A stretch of 64,000 nt of DNA from Rhodobacterales bacterium LSUCC0387 (GCA_015689775.1 WVSR01000001.1:559501-623500); one strand, 5' to 3'. Shown: positions 35,349 through 44,630, numbered from the stretch's first letter. The notes: generated by a model not told the origin, from the sequence alone. Made by a program: numbers and translations.

Positions 35349-36341
35349 ATGACCCTGCCTGAAACCATGCGCGCGGTTGAAATAAGCGAGGCGGGCGGGC
35401 CAGACGTATTGACGCTGTGCAGTCGCCCTTGCCCCCGTCCTGAGGCTGAGCAGATTTTGATCAAAATTGCCTATGCAGGGGTAAACAGACCCGATGCGCT
35501 GCAACGGGCGGGACTGTATGATCCTCCCAAAGGGGCCTCTGACCTTCCCGGTCTTGAGGCCTCTGGCACAGTTGTGGCGGTGGGCGAGGCCGTGTCCGAG
35601 TGGAAAATCGGGGATCAGGTTTGCGCGCTTTTGCCGGGCGGGGGGTATGCAGATTATGCGCTGACCCATCAATCCCATGCCTTGCCCGTGCCAAGCGGTA
35701 TGGATCTGCGCGCTGCTGCTGCGCTTTGCGAGACGTTTTTCACCGTGTGGTCCAACCTATTTCAACGCGCCACCTTACGCGCGGGTGAGCGGCTGTTGGT
35801 GCATGGCGGCGCATCTGGGATTGGCACAACGGCCATTCAATTGGCGCGCGCTTTTGGGGTGCGGGTTTTCGTGACCGCAGGCCAAGTTGAAAAATGCAGA
35901 GCCTGCGAAGCATTGGGGGCGGAGCGGGCGATCAATTACCGCACGGAAGATTTCGTTGAGGTCATGCGCGCCGAAGGTGGCGCTGATGTCATTCTCGATA
36001 TGGTGGGCGGGCCATATCTACCGCGCAATATTCGGGCTTTGGCCGATGATGGACGACTTGTGCAAATCGCCTTTTTGCAGGGCGCGAAGGTTGAGCTGAA
36101 CTTTACACAGATGATGACGCGGCGCTTGACGCTGACAGGGTCGACCTTGCGGCCGCAATCAGATGCCGCCAAAGCCGCGATTGCTTCCGAGCTGCGCACC
36201 CATGTTTGGCCTTTGCTCGAAGCTGGCCAAATTGCGCCCGTGATGGATAGCAGCTTTGAGCTGACACAGGCCGCCGCTGCCCATGCCCATATGGAGGCGT
36301 CCGCCCATATTGGAAAAATCGCTCTTAAGGTTGCGCCTTAG
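35349..36341 (+). CDS. NAD(P)H:quinone oxidoreductase, zinc-free MDR family (PIG3-like)
   Basis: A 330-residue medium-chain reductase without zinc ligands. It shows GVNRPDALQRAGLYDPPKGA, PGLEASGTVV and the NADP-binding loop VHGGASGIGTTAIQLARAFG (about 145-164). These match the TP53I3/PIG3-type quinone oxidoreductases. Start at 35349 is favoured by GGAG 6 bases upstream; an alternative GTG at 35325 overlaps coq9. Stop overlaps that of the convergent HAD gene by 4 bases. Confidence 0.9.
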   Translation: MTLPETMRAVEISEAGGPDVLTLCSRPCPRPEAEQILIKIAYAGVNRPDALQRAGLYDPPKGASDLPGLEASGTVVAVGEAVSEWKIGDQVCALLPGGGYADYALTHQSHALPVPSGMDLRAAAALCETFFTVWSNLFQRATLRAGERLLVHGGASGIGTTAIQLARAFGVRVFVTAGQVEKCRACEALGAERAINYRTEDFVEVMRAEGGADVILDMVGGPYLPRNIRALADDGRLVQIAFLQGAKVELNFTQMMTRRLTLTGSTLRPQSDAAKAAIASELRTHVWPLLEAGQIAPVMDSSFELTQAAAAHAHMEASAHIGKIALKVAP

Positions 36342-37045
36342 GCCTGTTCCAAGTTTTTGACTAACGCAGGCAGGCCACCCAAATCGGGTAGGCTGAAATA
36401 GCGTGTGTGGGTTTGGGGCGCTTCTGCCTCCTCCAAGGCCCAGATATAGGTTGAGGGCACATAGACCCCAAAGGCTCCTGCCTCAAGAGCGGGGATGACG
36501 TCCGACTTCATGGAGTTGCCCACCATCAATGCCAAATCGGCACTCGCGCCATGCCGTGCGAAAGCGCGGGTATAAATTTCAGGTTTCTTGTCGCTGACAA
36601 TTTCAACGCCGTCAAAATATTCGCCCAAGCCCGATTGCGCCAATTTGCGTTCTTGGTCGAGAAGATCGCCCTTAGTGATCAGCACCAATTTGTGGCTTTG
36701 CGACAGATCCCGCACCACCGTGTAGGCATGGGGCAGTAGGGTGATGGGATGTTGGAGCATGTCCTGGCCCGCGGCCAAAATTTCTGCGATAACTGCACCG
36801 CTGACCTTGCCTTCGGTGACTTCAATCGCGGTTTCAATCATGGAGAGCATGAACCCTTTAATGCCAAATCCGTAATGGCCGATATTGCGCCGCTCTGCCG
36901 CCAAGAGGCGGTTGTGCAAATCCTCCTCGGAGCAGCAATCCGCTAAAAGTTCTGCTAAGCGCGCTTGGGTTGCGCGGTAAAATTCCTCGTTCTGCCAAAG
37001 GGTATCATCCGCGTCCAAACCGATTATTTGCAGCTTTTTTGTCAT
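36338..37045 (-). CDS. HAD-family hydrolase (phosphatase-like)
   Basis: A 235-residue haloacid-dehalogenase-fold enzyme. Motif I is GLDADDTLWQ (nucleophile and acid Asp about 10 and 12), motif II falls in LVLITKGD, the motif III Lys in VSDKKPEIY, and motif IV is MVGNSMKSDVIPALEAG. A helical cap follows motif I. Substrate unknown; likely a small phosphate ester. Start M at 37045 (MTKKLQ), or four codons earlier at 37057. Confidence 0.88.
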   Translation of the reverse strand: MTKKLQIIGLDADDTLWQNEEFYRATQARLAELLADCCSEEDLHNRLLAAERRNIGHYGFGIKGFMLSMIETAIEVTEGKVSGAVIAEILAAGQDMLQHPITLLPHAYTVVRDLSQSHKLVLITKGDLLDQERKLAQSGLGEYFDGVEIVSDKKPEIYTRAFARHGASADLALMVGNSMKSDVIPALEAGAFGVYVPSTYIWALEEAEAPQTHTRYFSLPDLGGLPALVKNLEQA

Positions 37046-37179
37046 TGGGTTATGCACGACCGCAGGCAGTTGCCTTGTGGCCCCTTTTCTGAATCACCTT
37101 GCGGCTTATATAAAGGCACATGGACGATGGCACCATGAGCACGCCAGTTTTAGACCAGATGGCCAGTTTTGGAGTAGAT

Positions 37180-37524
37180 ATGCGGCGCGATGGCTTGACG
37201 ATGATGGCGAAACCTCCTGTGGAGGAAAACGACACCACCGTTATATCCAAAACAAAACCGAAAACGCAGCGGCCCCCGATGTATAAGGTGCTGCTTTTGA
37301 ATGATGACTACACCCCGATGGAGTTTGTCGTTCATGTTCTTGAGCGCTTCTTCGGCATCTCTCATGCGCAGGCGGTCGAGATTATGCTGACTGTGCATAA
37401 AAAAGGGGTGGCCGTTGTGGGTGTCTTCTCTTATGAGATTGCCGAAACGAAAGTGGCGCAGGTGATGGAATTCGCTCGCCGCAATCAGCATCCGTTGCAA
37501 TGCACCATGGAGAAAGAGGACTGA
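37180..37524 (+). CDS. clpS: ATP-dependent Clp protease adaptor ClpS
   Basis: A 114-residue adaptor that hands N-end-rule substrates to ClpAP. The N-degron pocket residues lie in [24 protein letters not shown], seen here as [12 protein letters not shown] (about 41-52), and the C-terminal [11 protein letters not shown] is typical. The frame extends back to 37120, but GGAG at 37171 sits 5 bases before the ATG at 37180, which gives the family length. No clpA nearby in this window. Confidence 0.93.
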   Translation: MRRDGLTMMAKPPVEENDTTVISKTKPKTQRPPMYKVLLLNDDYTPMEFVVHVLERFFGISHAQAVEIMLTVHKKGVAVVGVFSYEIAETKVAQVMEFARRNQHPLQCTMEKED

Positions 37525-37545
37525 TCCCCAGTCCCGCCGCCGCTT

Positions 37546-38568
37546 ATGACCCCAGACAGATGGATTTCCGCGCTTGAGCAAAACGCGCTCAGCTTGCCGT
37601 CTCTTTCGGCAGTTTTGATTTATGGTGCCACTGGCGATATGCAGCTCGATGGATTCGGACGGGCCCGGCTGTTGGCTGTGCAAGGGTTTTACCCCAATTA
37701 TGCCCGCGTTGCGGCCCGTGGAATTGAGGTGCATCCTGATCTGCCAACCGATGCGGTAGATGCGTTTGATCTGGCTTTGGTTGCGGCCCATAAATCAAAA
37801 AAGTTGACCTTATCGCGGATTGCAAAATCGCTGATGGCCTTGCGCAAGGGTGGCATTTTGATGGTGGACGGGGCGAAAACCATCGGCATTGAATCGATCC
37901 TCAAGGCCCTAAAATCAACCTTTGACGGCGTGGAAGTTTTTTCAAAATCGCATGGCAAATTGATCTGGTTCGCGCGCCCAGATGTCTTGCCCCAACCTTG
38001 CGAGGAATGGGTTGGCAGCGCCACGGAAACCGAAGATGGCCATATCGTGCCAATTGGCAGCTTCTCTGCTGACGGGCCAGATCAAGGATCGGAAATTCTG
38101 ATTGCACTGGCCCCTAAATTTAAGGGACGCGTTGCTGATCTTGGGGCTGGTTGGGGATATATCGCCGCGCATATTCTGGATGAACAGGATAGTATTGAAA
38201 CCCTTGATTTGATTGAGGCGGAGCACGCAGCGCTTGAGGCCGCGCGCCAGAATGTTGATGATCCGCGCGCGCGCTTTTTCTGGGCAGATGCGACTGCATA
38301 CAAGCCCGATGCACTTTATGATGCGATTTTGTGCAATCCGCCTTTTCATACATCCCGTGCGGCTGATCCTGCCTTGGGGCAGGCGTTTATTTCGGCGGCA
38401 AGTCGCCTGCTCAAGCCTTCAGGACAACTTTTGATGGTCGCAAATCGTCACCTGCCGTATGAATCAGCGCTGAAGGCGAATTTTTCAACCGGCCGAATGT
38501 TGGCCGAGATCCAGGGCTACAAGCTCTATCAAGCTGGGAAACCGAAAGCTGCGCGATCTGCGCGATGA
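37546..38568 (+). CDS. rsmC: 16S rRNA (guanine1207-N2)-methyltransferase (RsmC-like)
   Basis: A 340-residue tandem methylase. The N-terminal half is a degenerate methylase fold; the C-terminal half has the SAM loop VADLGAGWGYIAA (about 190-202) and the catalytic NPPFH (about 265-269). This two-domain order and motif are those of RsmC, acting on the 30S subunit. Starts 21 bases after clpS. Confidence 0.88.
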   Translation: MTPDRWISALEQNALSLPSLSAVLIYGATGDMQLDGFGRARLLAVQGFYPNYARVAARGIEVHPDLPTDAVDAFDLALVAAHKSKKLTLSRIAKSLMALRKGGILMVDGAKTIGIESILKALKSTFDGVEVFSKSHGKLIWFARPDVLPQPCEEWVGSATETEDGHIVPIGSFSADGPDQGSEILIALAPKFKGRVADLGAGWGYIAAHILDEQDSIETLDLIEAEHAALEAARQNVDDPRARFFWADATAYKPDALYDAILCNPPFHTSRAADPALGQAFISAASRLLKPSGQLLMVANRHLPYESALKANFSTGRMLAEIQGYKLYQAGKPKAARSAR

Positions 38569-38587
38569 TCGGCAAAGGGGATTGGGA

Positions 38588-39400
38588 ATGTCTTTATCCA
38601 TCCAAGGAAAAACTGCGATTGTGACGGGGGCCGCCAATGGGATTGGCCTTGCGATTGCACGTCATTTTTCTGATCTAGGCGCGAATGTCGTGTTCACAGA
38701 TCGCGATGAGGAGCGGCTTTTTGATGAATGTGGCGCCTCAGATGATGAGCGCGCGCCAAATATTCGCGCCTTTGCGGGGGATTTGAGCGAAAAGCTGACA
38801 GTGGCCAATTTGATCTCGGCTACGATTGATGCCTTCGATCGGGTCGATGTTTTGGTCAATGCGTGTCGCCAGATCATTCCAACGGACCCGTTTGATCCTG
38901 CCGATACTAGTATTGAACAAATGTTGCAGCAAAACCTGTTTACATCGCTTCGCCTCAGCCAAGCCGTTGCAAAAAAGATGATTACCCAGTCCGAAGGGGA
39001 TGACCGCGATGATGAGACGCGCGGCGCGATTGTGAATATTTCGAATATTGCGGCGATGCGCAGCCATCCTGATTTGATGGGCTACTCGGTGTCTCTAGCC
39101 GCGCTTGAGCAATCTACGCGGTCTTTGGCTTTGTCTCTCGCCCCAAATCGTATTCGTGTGAATGCTGTGTCTTTTGGGTCGGTGATGTCCGCCAGCCTTC
39201 AAGCGGGTTTGGCAGAAGATGAATTGAAGCGCAAAGACATCCAAAGCCACACACCGCTTGGACGCGTTGCTTCGGCGCGCGAAGTGGCGGGTGCTGCACA
39301 ATTCTTTGCCTCCGATGGGGCGGGATTTGTCACAGGGCAAGTTCTATGCGTGGATGGTGGGCGCAGCCTGCTTGATCCTGTTGGCGTGCCTTTGCATTAA
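38588..39400 (+). CDS. SDR-fold protein lacking the catalytic lysine
   Basis: A 270-residue short-chain dehydrogenase homologue. The cofactor loop TGAANGIG (14-21) is intact, but the catalytic Y-x3-K reads YSVSL (166-170), so the lysine is Leu, and the N-N-A-G motif reads NACR (91-94). The C-terminal end AQFFASDGAGFVTGQVLCVDGG is normal. The protein may bind NAD(P) without ordinary oxidoreductase activity, or use another residue. ATG 38588 follows AAGGGG; TTG at 38582 also in frame. It has a terminator directly after. Confidence 0.85.
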   Translation: MSLSIQGKTAIVTGAANGIGLAIARHFSDLGANVVFTDRDEERLFDECGASDDERAPNIRAFAGDLSEKLTVANLISATIDAFDRVDVLVNACRQIIPTDPFDPADTSIEQMLQQNLFTSLRLSQAVAKKMITQSEGDDRDDETRGAIVNISNIAAMRSHPDLMGYSVSLAALEQSTRSLALSLAPNRIRVNAVSFGSVMSASLQAGLAEDELKRKDIQSHTPLGRVASAREVAGAAQFFASDGAGFVTGQVLCVDGGRSLLDPVGVPLH

Positions 39401-39443
39401 AAAACCGCGCAACCTTTAGGGTCGCGTAGGGTCGCGCGGTTTT
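39401..39443. terminator. Bidirectional intrinsic terminator
   Basis: AAAACCGCGC at 39401-39410 pairs perfectly with GCGCGGTTTT at 39434-39443. The stem carries T-tracts on both strands, so it can stop both the SDR gene and the convergent trcR gene. The 23-base loop holds two copies of GGGTCGCG. Confidence 0.85.
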
Positions 39444-39469
39444 AAGATAGCAGGGGTTATAACACCTGA

Positions 39470-40225
39470 TTATTTGTCGTCTTCGTCTTTATCATCGGGC
39501 AGGTTAAAGAAGTTGTCCGCATCATAGGTCTTTTCGGTTTCGTCCTCATCTTCATTGGCGGCAGACGAATTGCCGGAGAGTCTGAATGTTTCGAGACCCG
39601 AAATCGCGCTTGGCATTTTGGGCTCTGGATCACCTGCAAGACTTTGCTCGGTGGAGACCAATTTGCGGCGCTCGTCATCGGTCATAACCAGACCTTCTTT
39701 GGCACGTTTCGCGTTGGCCGATTGCACTGCTGCATCCAATTCAGACTGCATGCACAGACCAAGCGCAACAGGGTCGATTGGTTGGATGTTGGAAATGTTC
39801 CAATGGGTGCGTTCGCGGATCGCTTGGATGGTTGGTTTGGTGGTGCCAACCAATTTGCCAATCTGGCCATTGGACAGCTCAGGGTGGAATTTGACCAGCC
39901 AAAGGATTGAAGCAGGACGATCCTGACGTTTGGACAAGGGCGTGTAGCGTGGGCCACGGCGCTTTTCCTCGCCAATCGCGGCTGGGTTATGCTTCAGCTT
40001 TAGCTTATGCGCAGGGTCTTTCTCGCCACGGTCAATCTCGTCTTGGTCGAGTTGGTTATTGGCAATTGGGTCAAAACCTTTGACGCCTGTGGCCACGTCA
40101 CCATCTGCAATCCCTTGCACTTCCAATTCATGCAGTCCGCAGAAATCCCCGATCTGCTCAAAGCTGAGCGTGGTGTTATCCACCAACCAAACGGCGGTGG
40201 CTTTTGCCATGATGGGTTTTGTCAT
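39470..40225 (-). CDS. trcR: Cell-cycle transcriptional regulator TrcR (DUF1013)
   Basis: A 251-residue protein of the DUF1013 family, restricted to alphaproteobacteria and studied in Caulobacter/Sinorhizobium as a cell-cycle regulator. The N-terminus has TAVWLVDNTTLSFEQIGDFC, the centre a helix-turn-helix-like stretch (LSNGQIGKLVGTTKPTIQAI), and the C-terminus is acidic and disordered. Start at 40225 follows AAGGAG on the complement; the open frame extends 38 codons further. Confidence 0.9.
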   Translation of the reverse strand: MTKPIMAKATAVWLVDNTTLSFEQIGDFCGLHELEVQGIADGDVATGVKGFDPIANNQLDQDEIDRGEKDPAHKLKLKHNPAAIGEEKRRGPRYTPLSKRQDRPASILWLVKFHPELSNGQIGKLVGTTKPTIQAIRERTHWNISNIQPIDPVALGLCMQSELDAAVQSANAKRAKEGLVMTDDERRKLVSTEQSLAGDPEPKMPSAISGLETFRLSGNSSAANEDEDETEKTYDADNFFNLPDDKDEDDK

Positions 40226-40358
40226 TTTTAGCTCCTTTTCGGATGCAGTCGGGCGGGCGCTGAAACAACGCTGCGGCGGGGGCCGCAATTCCTCGATTTC
40301 GGGGAAATCGACCATCATATAAGACAAGGATTGGCACAAGGAAAGAGGGAAACGCGAG

Positions 40359-41006
40359 ATGGGGTGCAGATTGATGCGCGCGGGGCTTTTGGCCTTTGCG
40401 CTATTTGGCGCGGCAATCCCTGCGCGGGCAGATCAGGCGGGGGTGTTTGATCTCTATGTTTTGGCCTTCAGTTGGAATTCGAATTGGTGCGCGATTGACG
40501 GGGATGAGCGTGGCGCGGCGCAATGCGAGACGGGCGCAGGCCATGGATTCACCTTGCACTGGCTTTTGCCATAATATGAGGAGGGGTGGCCCAGTTATTG
40601 CTCGACACCCGCGCGCGGTTCAAGTGATGCGTTGACGGCGGGCATGGTTGATATAATGGGAAGCTCAGGCCTTGCGTGGCACCGATGGCGTAGGTATGGA
40701 TCCTGTTCTGGCCTGCCTGTTGAGGATTACTTCGTCCTGTCGCGCCGCGCTTATGCGGCGGTGACTGCGCCTGCGGTTTTGACCCAACTTAACCGCCCTG
40801 TGCGCCTGCCAGCCGAAGTGGTGGAGGAAGCGCTCCGCGAAGCCAACCCTGATCTCAGTTACGGTGGTGTTGTCACCACCTGCCGCGAAGGTCGGGTCGC
40901 AGAGCTGCGCATTTGTCTGACCCGCGATTTAGAGCCCCGTGATTGCCCTGCCGATATGGGGCGCGATTGTTCTTTGCGTGAGACGCTGTTTGTTCCAATC
41001 CGCTGA
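40359..41006 (+). pseudogene. Secreted RNase T2-family nuclease, broken by an in-frame TAA
   Basis: One reading frame from 40359 to 41006 is interrupted by a single TAA at 40572-40574. Before it come a signal peptide (to about residue 25, ARADQ) and FTLHWLLP, the first catalytic motif (normally L-H-G-L-W-P-Q); the stop stands where the Gln is expected, a CAA to TAA change. After it YEEGWPSYC and the second motif region WHRWRRYGSCSG follow in frame, where the catalytic H-G is Y-G (again explained by C to T). The tail to 41006 is otherwise well conserved. So the gene is dead or dying, with both catalytic motifs hit. Start could also be ATG 40374. Confidence 0.82.
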
Positions 41007-41074
41007 TGCGTGCTTGCACCTTCGCGGTGGGCATGCATCACTCGCCCCTCAAAGCAATCAGGAGATTCGGCATC

Positions 41075-42070
41075 ATGACCGCCCCCATTCGTGTGGCAAT
41101 AAACGGCTTTGGTCGCATTGGGCGCACCGTGCTGCGCGCGTGGCTTAAGGGCGGTTGGCCCGAGGTTGAGATTGTCGCCATTAACGACATCGCCCCCCTA
41201 AAGACCTGCGCTTACCTATTTGAATATGACAGCGTCTTTGGCCCTTACGCGGGCGAGGTGACCTGCGGTGATGACGCATTGGTGATTGATGGGCGGGCGA
41301 TTGCCTTTACCTGTGAGTCTGATCTGGCGGCGCTGCCCCTTGCGGGGGTGGATATTCTGATGGAATGCACGGGTCGCGCCAAGGATCGGCGGATTGCCGA
41401 GGCAGGTTTGCGCGCAGGCGCCGCACGGGTGCTGATTTCTGGCCCCTCCCTTGATGCTGATGTGACGCTGGTCTTGGGGGCGAATGATGCGGCCCTATTG
41501 CCCGAAGCGCGCATTGTGTCGAACGCATCTTGCACCACCAATGCAACCGCCCCCCTGATGCGAGTTCTCGATGAGGCCTTTGGGGTCGAGACGGCTTTGA
41601 TGACGACAGTGCATTGTTACACGGGCAGCCAACCCACCGTGGATATGCCTATGGGGGATTTGGTGCGATCCCGCGCGGCGGCTTTGTCGATGGTGCCCAC
41701 AACAACCAGTGCGGAACAGTTGACTGATATTGTGCTGCCCCATCTTGCGGGGCGGATCACAGGCTCGGCCATTCGGGTGCCAACGGCAAGTGTCTCTTGT
41801 ATCGATTTGGCGGTCATCACCGAACAGCGACCATCGGTTGAGGCGGCGCGCGATGTCCTGCGCGCGGTCAAAGGTCCGATCTTGGGCTATACCGAGGCGC
41901 CCGTTGTCTCGAACGATCTTCGTGCACGCCCCGAGTCGTTGATCGTGCAAGGGGATCAGATCAAACGCTCTAAAGGCGGGATGCTGCGCGTCTTTGGATG
42001 GTATGACAATGAATGGGGATTTTCTGCGCGCATGTTGGATGTGGCGCGGAAGATGGGGGTGCAAGCCTAA
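41075..42070 (+). CDS. Type I GAPDH-family dehydrogenase (second, divergent copy)
   Basis: A 331-residue homologue of glyceraldehyde-3-phosphate dehydrogenase: NGFGRIGR (10-17), catalytic Cys in SCTTN (about 152), WYDNEWGFSARM near the end. It differs from classical forms in the segment after S-x-V-P (MVPTTTSAEQL where T-G-A-A-K is usual), which touches phosphate binding, and in TTVHCYTGSQP. It could be GAPDH, erythrose-4-phosphate dehydrogenase or another phospho-aldehyde enzyme. AGGAG precedes the start at 41075. gabD follows after 20 bases, suggesting joint expression. Confidence 0.85.
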   Translation: MTAPIRVAINGFGRIGRTVLRAWLKGGWPEVEIVAINDIAPLKTCAYLFEYDSVFGPYAGEVTCGDDALVIDGRAIAFTCESDLAALPLAGVDILMECTGRAKDRRIAEAGLRAGAARVLISGPSLDADVTLVLGANDAALLPEARIVSNASCTTNATAPLMRVLDEAFGVETALMTTVHCYTGSQPTVDMPMGDLVRSRAAALSMVPTTTSAEQLTDIVLPHLAGRITGSAIRVPTASVSCIDLAVITEQRPSVEAARDVLRAVKGPILGYTEAPVVSNDLRARPESLIVQGDQIKRSKGGMLRVFGWYDNEWGFSARMLDVARKMGVQA

Positions 42071-42090
42071 ATAAGAAAGGAGCGAGGAGC

Positions 42091-43539
42091 ATGGCAGATT
42101 GGAAAAACTGGATGCGCGAGGCGAATTATATCGCAGGCGCATGGGTGGGCGCGGATGATGGTGCGACCTTGGATGTTACTAATCCCGCCACGGGCGAGGT
42201 GATTGGGCAAATTCCGAAATCTGGCCACTCAGAAACCATGCGCGCGATTGATGCAGCCCATGCAGCTTTCCCTGCTTTTGCAGGGATGGACTTGATGGGG
42301 CGCTTGGCGCTTTTGTGGAAATTGCACGATGCGCTGATGGATAACCAAGACAGTTTGGCCGAATTGTTGACCAGTGAGATGGGCAAACCTTTGGTAGAAG
42401 CGAAGGGCGAAATTGCCATCGGTGCGCAATATCTGCGGTGGTATGCAGAGGAGGCCCGTCGTGTGAAGGGCGAGATCGTTCCTGCAGGTATCAATGGTCG
42501 CCGTATTTTGGTAACAAAGCACCCTGTGGGTGTTGTGGGCATGATTACGCCTTGGAATTTCCCCTCCTCGATGCTGGCCCGAAAACTCGCGCCTGCTTTG
42601 GCGGTTGGCTGCACGGTTGTTGCGAAGCCCTCGGAAGAAACCCCCTATTCAGGCTTGGCTTGGGCGGCTTTGGCCGAGGACGTGGGCTATCCCAAAGGGG
42701 TGATTAACATCGTCACGGGGGATGCTCCCGCCATTGGTGGCGCAATGATGGCGCGCCCTGAATTGCGCAAAGTGACCTTCACAGGTTCGACCAATGTGGG
42801 CAAATTATTGATCCGCCAGTCAGCTGATACAGTCAAGAAAGTCTCAATGGAATTGGGGGGTAATGCCCCATTCATCGTTTTTGATGATGCTGATCTGGAT
42901 CGTGCGATTGACGGGGTTATGGCCTCTAAGTTTCGCAATTCTGGTCAGACCTGCGTTTGCGCCAATCGTGTTTTTGTGCAGGCAGGGGTGCATGATCAAT
43001 TCGTGGCGAAACTGGTTGAGAAAACCCGCACACTGAAAATTGGAAATGGCATGGATGCGGGCGTGACCCAAGGGCCGTTGATCAATCAAGCAGCGTTGAA
43101 AAAGGTCGAGGGCTTTGTGGAAGACGCTAAATCCAAAGGCGCCACTGTGGCCACGGGCGGCATTCAGGATCAATTGGGTGGCACATTCTTTCAGCCAACG
43201 GTTCTCACTGGGGCCAAAGCCGACATGGAATTTGCGCAGGAAGAAATCTTTGGCCCTGTTGCGCCCGTGTTCAAATTTGAGACAGACCAAGACGGGATTG
43301 ATATGGCTAATAACACCCGCTTTGGTCTTGCGGCCTATGCCTATACGTCCGATCTGGCGCGCGCGATGCGCCTTGATCGGGATTTGCAATATGGCATGGT
43401 CGGGATCAATTCTGGCATGATCACCACGGTTGAGGCCCCCTTTGGCGGCCTCAAGGAATCGGGTCTTGGCAAAGAGGGCGGCAGCCAAGGTGTGGAAGAT
43501 TATCTTGATACCAAATATGTCTGCATTGACGGGCTCTGA
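42091..43539 (+). CDS. gabD: NAD(P)-dependent succinate-semialdehyde dehydrogenase
   Basis: A 482-residue aldehyde dehydrogenase. The catalytic Cys is in NSGQTCVCANR and the general base Glu in MELGGNAPFIV; cofactor segments FTGSTNVG and PWNFPSSML are intact. Length and the PFGGLKESGLGKEGG end with YLDTKYVCI place it with GabD, which oxidises succinic semialdehyde from GABA breakdown. Start at 42091 follows AAAGGAGCGAGGAGC. No GABA aminotransferase in the window. Confidence 0.9.
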   Translation: MADWKNWMREANYIAGAWVGADDGATLDVTNPATGEVIGQIPKSGHSETMRAIDAAHAAFPAFAGMDLMGRLALLWKLHDALMDNQDSLAELLTSEMGKPLVEAKGEIAIGAQYLRWYAEEARRVKGEIVPAGINGRRILVTKHPVGVVGMITPWNFPSSMLARKLAPALAVGCTVVAKPSEETPYSGLAWAALAEDVGYPKGVINIVTGDAPAIGGAMMARPELRKVTFTGSTNVGKLLIRQSADTVKKVSMELGGNAPFIVFDDADLDRAIDGVMASKFRNSGQTCVCANRVFVQAGVHDQFVAKLVEKTRTLKIGNGMDAGVTQGPLINQAALKKVEGFVEDAKSKGATVATGGIQDQLGGTFFQPTVLTGAKADMEFAQEEIFGPVAPVFKFETDQDGIDMANNTRFGLAAYAYTSDLARAMRLDRDLQYGMVGINSGMITTVEAPFGGLKESGLGKEGGSQGVEDYLDTKYVCIDGL

Positions 43540-43545
43540 TCCCAC

Positions 43546-43593
43546 TTCCCTCGACCTGATGCGTGTGGTGGATTGCGCATATGGTCGAGGGAA
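43546..43593. terminator. Long hairpin between gabD and recR
   Basis: TTCCCTCGACC (43546-43556) pairs perfectly with GGTCGAGGGAA (43583-43593), and inside it ATGCG (43559) pairs with CGCAT (43576), giving a long two-part stem. It lies 6 bases after the gabD stop. There is no clear T-tract, so it may end transcription inefficiently or protect the 3' end. A second small dyad (GGCAT-gcat-ATGCC) follows at about 43608. Confidence 0.55.
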
Positions 43594-43659
43594 ATGGATT
43601 CGTATCAGGCATGCATATGCCCGAGCCTGTAGAACCACCGCTTAGGTTTGGGATTTAGG

Positions 43660-44271
43660 TTAAAATGATTTCCGCGCCCTCAAGGCCGCGGAAATCGTGC
43701 CATCGTCAAGGTAGTCCAATTCTCCCCCGATGGGCACACCTTGCGCCAGTGATGTGATTTTTACTTGTCCTTCGCGCGCCATTGGGCCGAGTTCGCCCGC
43801 AATGTAATGGGCGGTGGTTTGACCATCAACTGTGGCATTCAGCGCAAGGATTACTTCCTCAATTCCATCTCTTGCGACCCGTTCAACAAGGCGCGGGATA
43901 CGCAAATCATCGGGGCCAATATCGTCTAGTGCCGATAGCGTGCCACCCAAGACATGATAACGCCCGCCAAAGGCGCGGCCGCGTTCCATCGCCCAAAGAT
44001 CGGCGACGTCCTCGACCACGCAGATTTGTCCATTGCCCCGCTTGGGGTCGGTGCAAATCGCGCAGACCTCATCGGTGCCGATATTGCCACAAGAGAGGCA
44101 TTCACGCGCGTCGCGGGCCACTTCGGCCAAGGATTGCGCCAAGGGTGTCATTAGGCCTGCGCGTTTTTTGATCAGGTGCAAAACCGCACGCCGTGCCGAG
44201 CGCGGCCCAAGACCCGGCAAGCGCGCCATCAGCGCGATCAGATCTTCTATTTGGCGCGCGCCTTCACTCAT
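43660..44271 (-). CDS. recR: Recombination mediator RecR
   Basis: A 203-residue RecR, which with RecF/RecO loads RecA at gaps. It has the HhH region ([18 protein letters not shown]), a zinc finger ([16 protein letters not shown]) and the Toprim domain starting [16 protein letters not shown]. Third gene of dnaX-ybaB-recR, a widely conserved order. Confidence 0.96.
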   Translation of the reverse strand: MSEGARQIEDLIALMARLPGLGPRSARRAVLHLIKKRAGLMTPLAQSLAEVARDARECLSCGNIGTDEVCAICTDPKRGNGQICVVEDVADLWAMERGRAFGGRYHVLGGTLSALDDIGPDDLRIPRLVERVARDGIEEVILALNATVDGQTTAHYIAGELGPMAREGQVKITSLAQGVPIGGELDYLDDGTISAALRARKSF

Positions 44272-44276
44272 CGAAA

Positions 44277-44630
44277 TCAGAAGGGCAGCTTCATGCCTGC
44301 TGGCAGGCCAAGCTCAGCCGTGATTTTTTGCAATTCTTCCTGACCGCGATCAGAGGCTTTTGTTTGCGCATCTTTGATGGCGGCCAAGATCAAATCTTCG
44401 ACCACTTCCTTGTCATCCCCATTGAAGATGGAGGGGTCGATATCCAAACCCACCAATTCGCCTTTGGCGCTGGCTGTGGCCTTTACGAGGCCTGCGCCTG
44501 CTTCCCCTGTGACGCGGATTGTGTGCAGGTTTTGTTGCATTTCCGCCATGCGGGTCTGCATTTCTTGTGCCTGTTTCATCATCTTGGTCATATCGCCAAG
44601 ACCGCCAAGGCCTTTGAGCATATTCATCAT
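44277..44630 (-). CDS. YbaB/EbfC family nucleoid-associated protein
   Basis: A 117-residue DNA-binding protein with a methionine-rich helix ([19 protein letters not shown]) followed by a small sheet and helix, characteristic of YbaB/EbfC dimers. Between dnaX and recR with 5-9 base gaps. Start at 44630 or the adjacent ATG at 44627. Confidence 0.93.
   Translation of the reverse strand: MMNMLKGLGGLGDMTKMMKQAQEMQTRMAEMQQNLHTIRVTGEAGAGLVKATASAKGELVGLDIDPSIFNGDDKEVVEDLILAAIKDAQTKASDRGQEELQKITAELGLPAGMKLPF

Noticed and set aside
42844-43638. 264-residue frame on the complement
   Set aside because: Antisense to gabD, whose catalytic motifs are clear.
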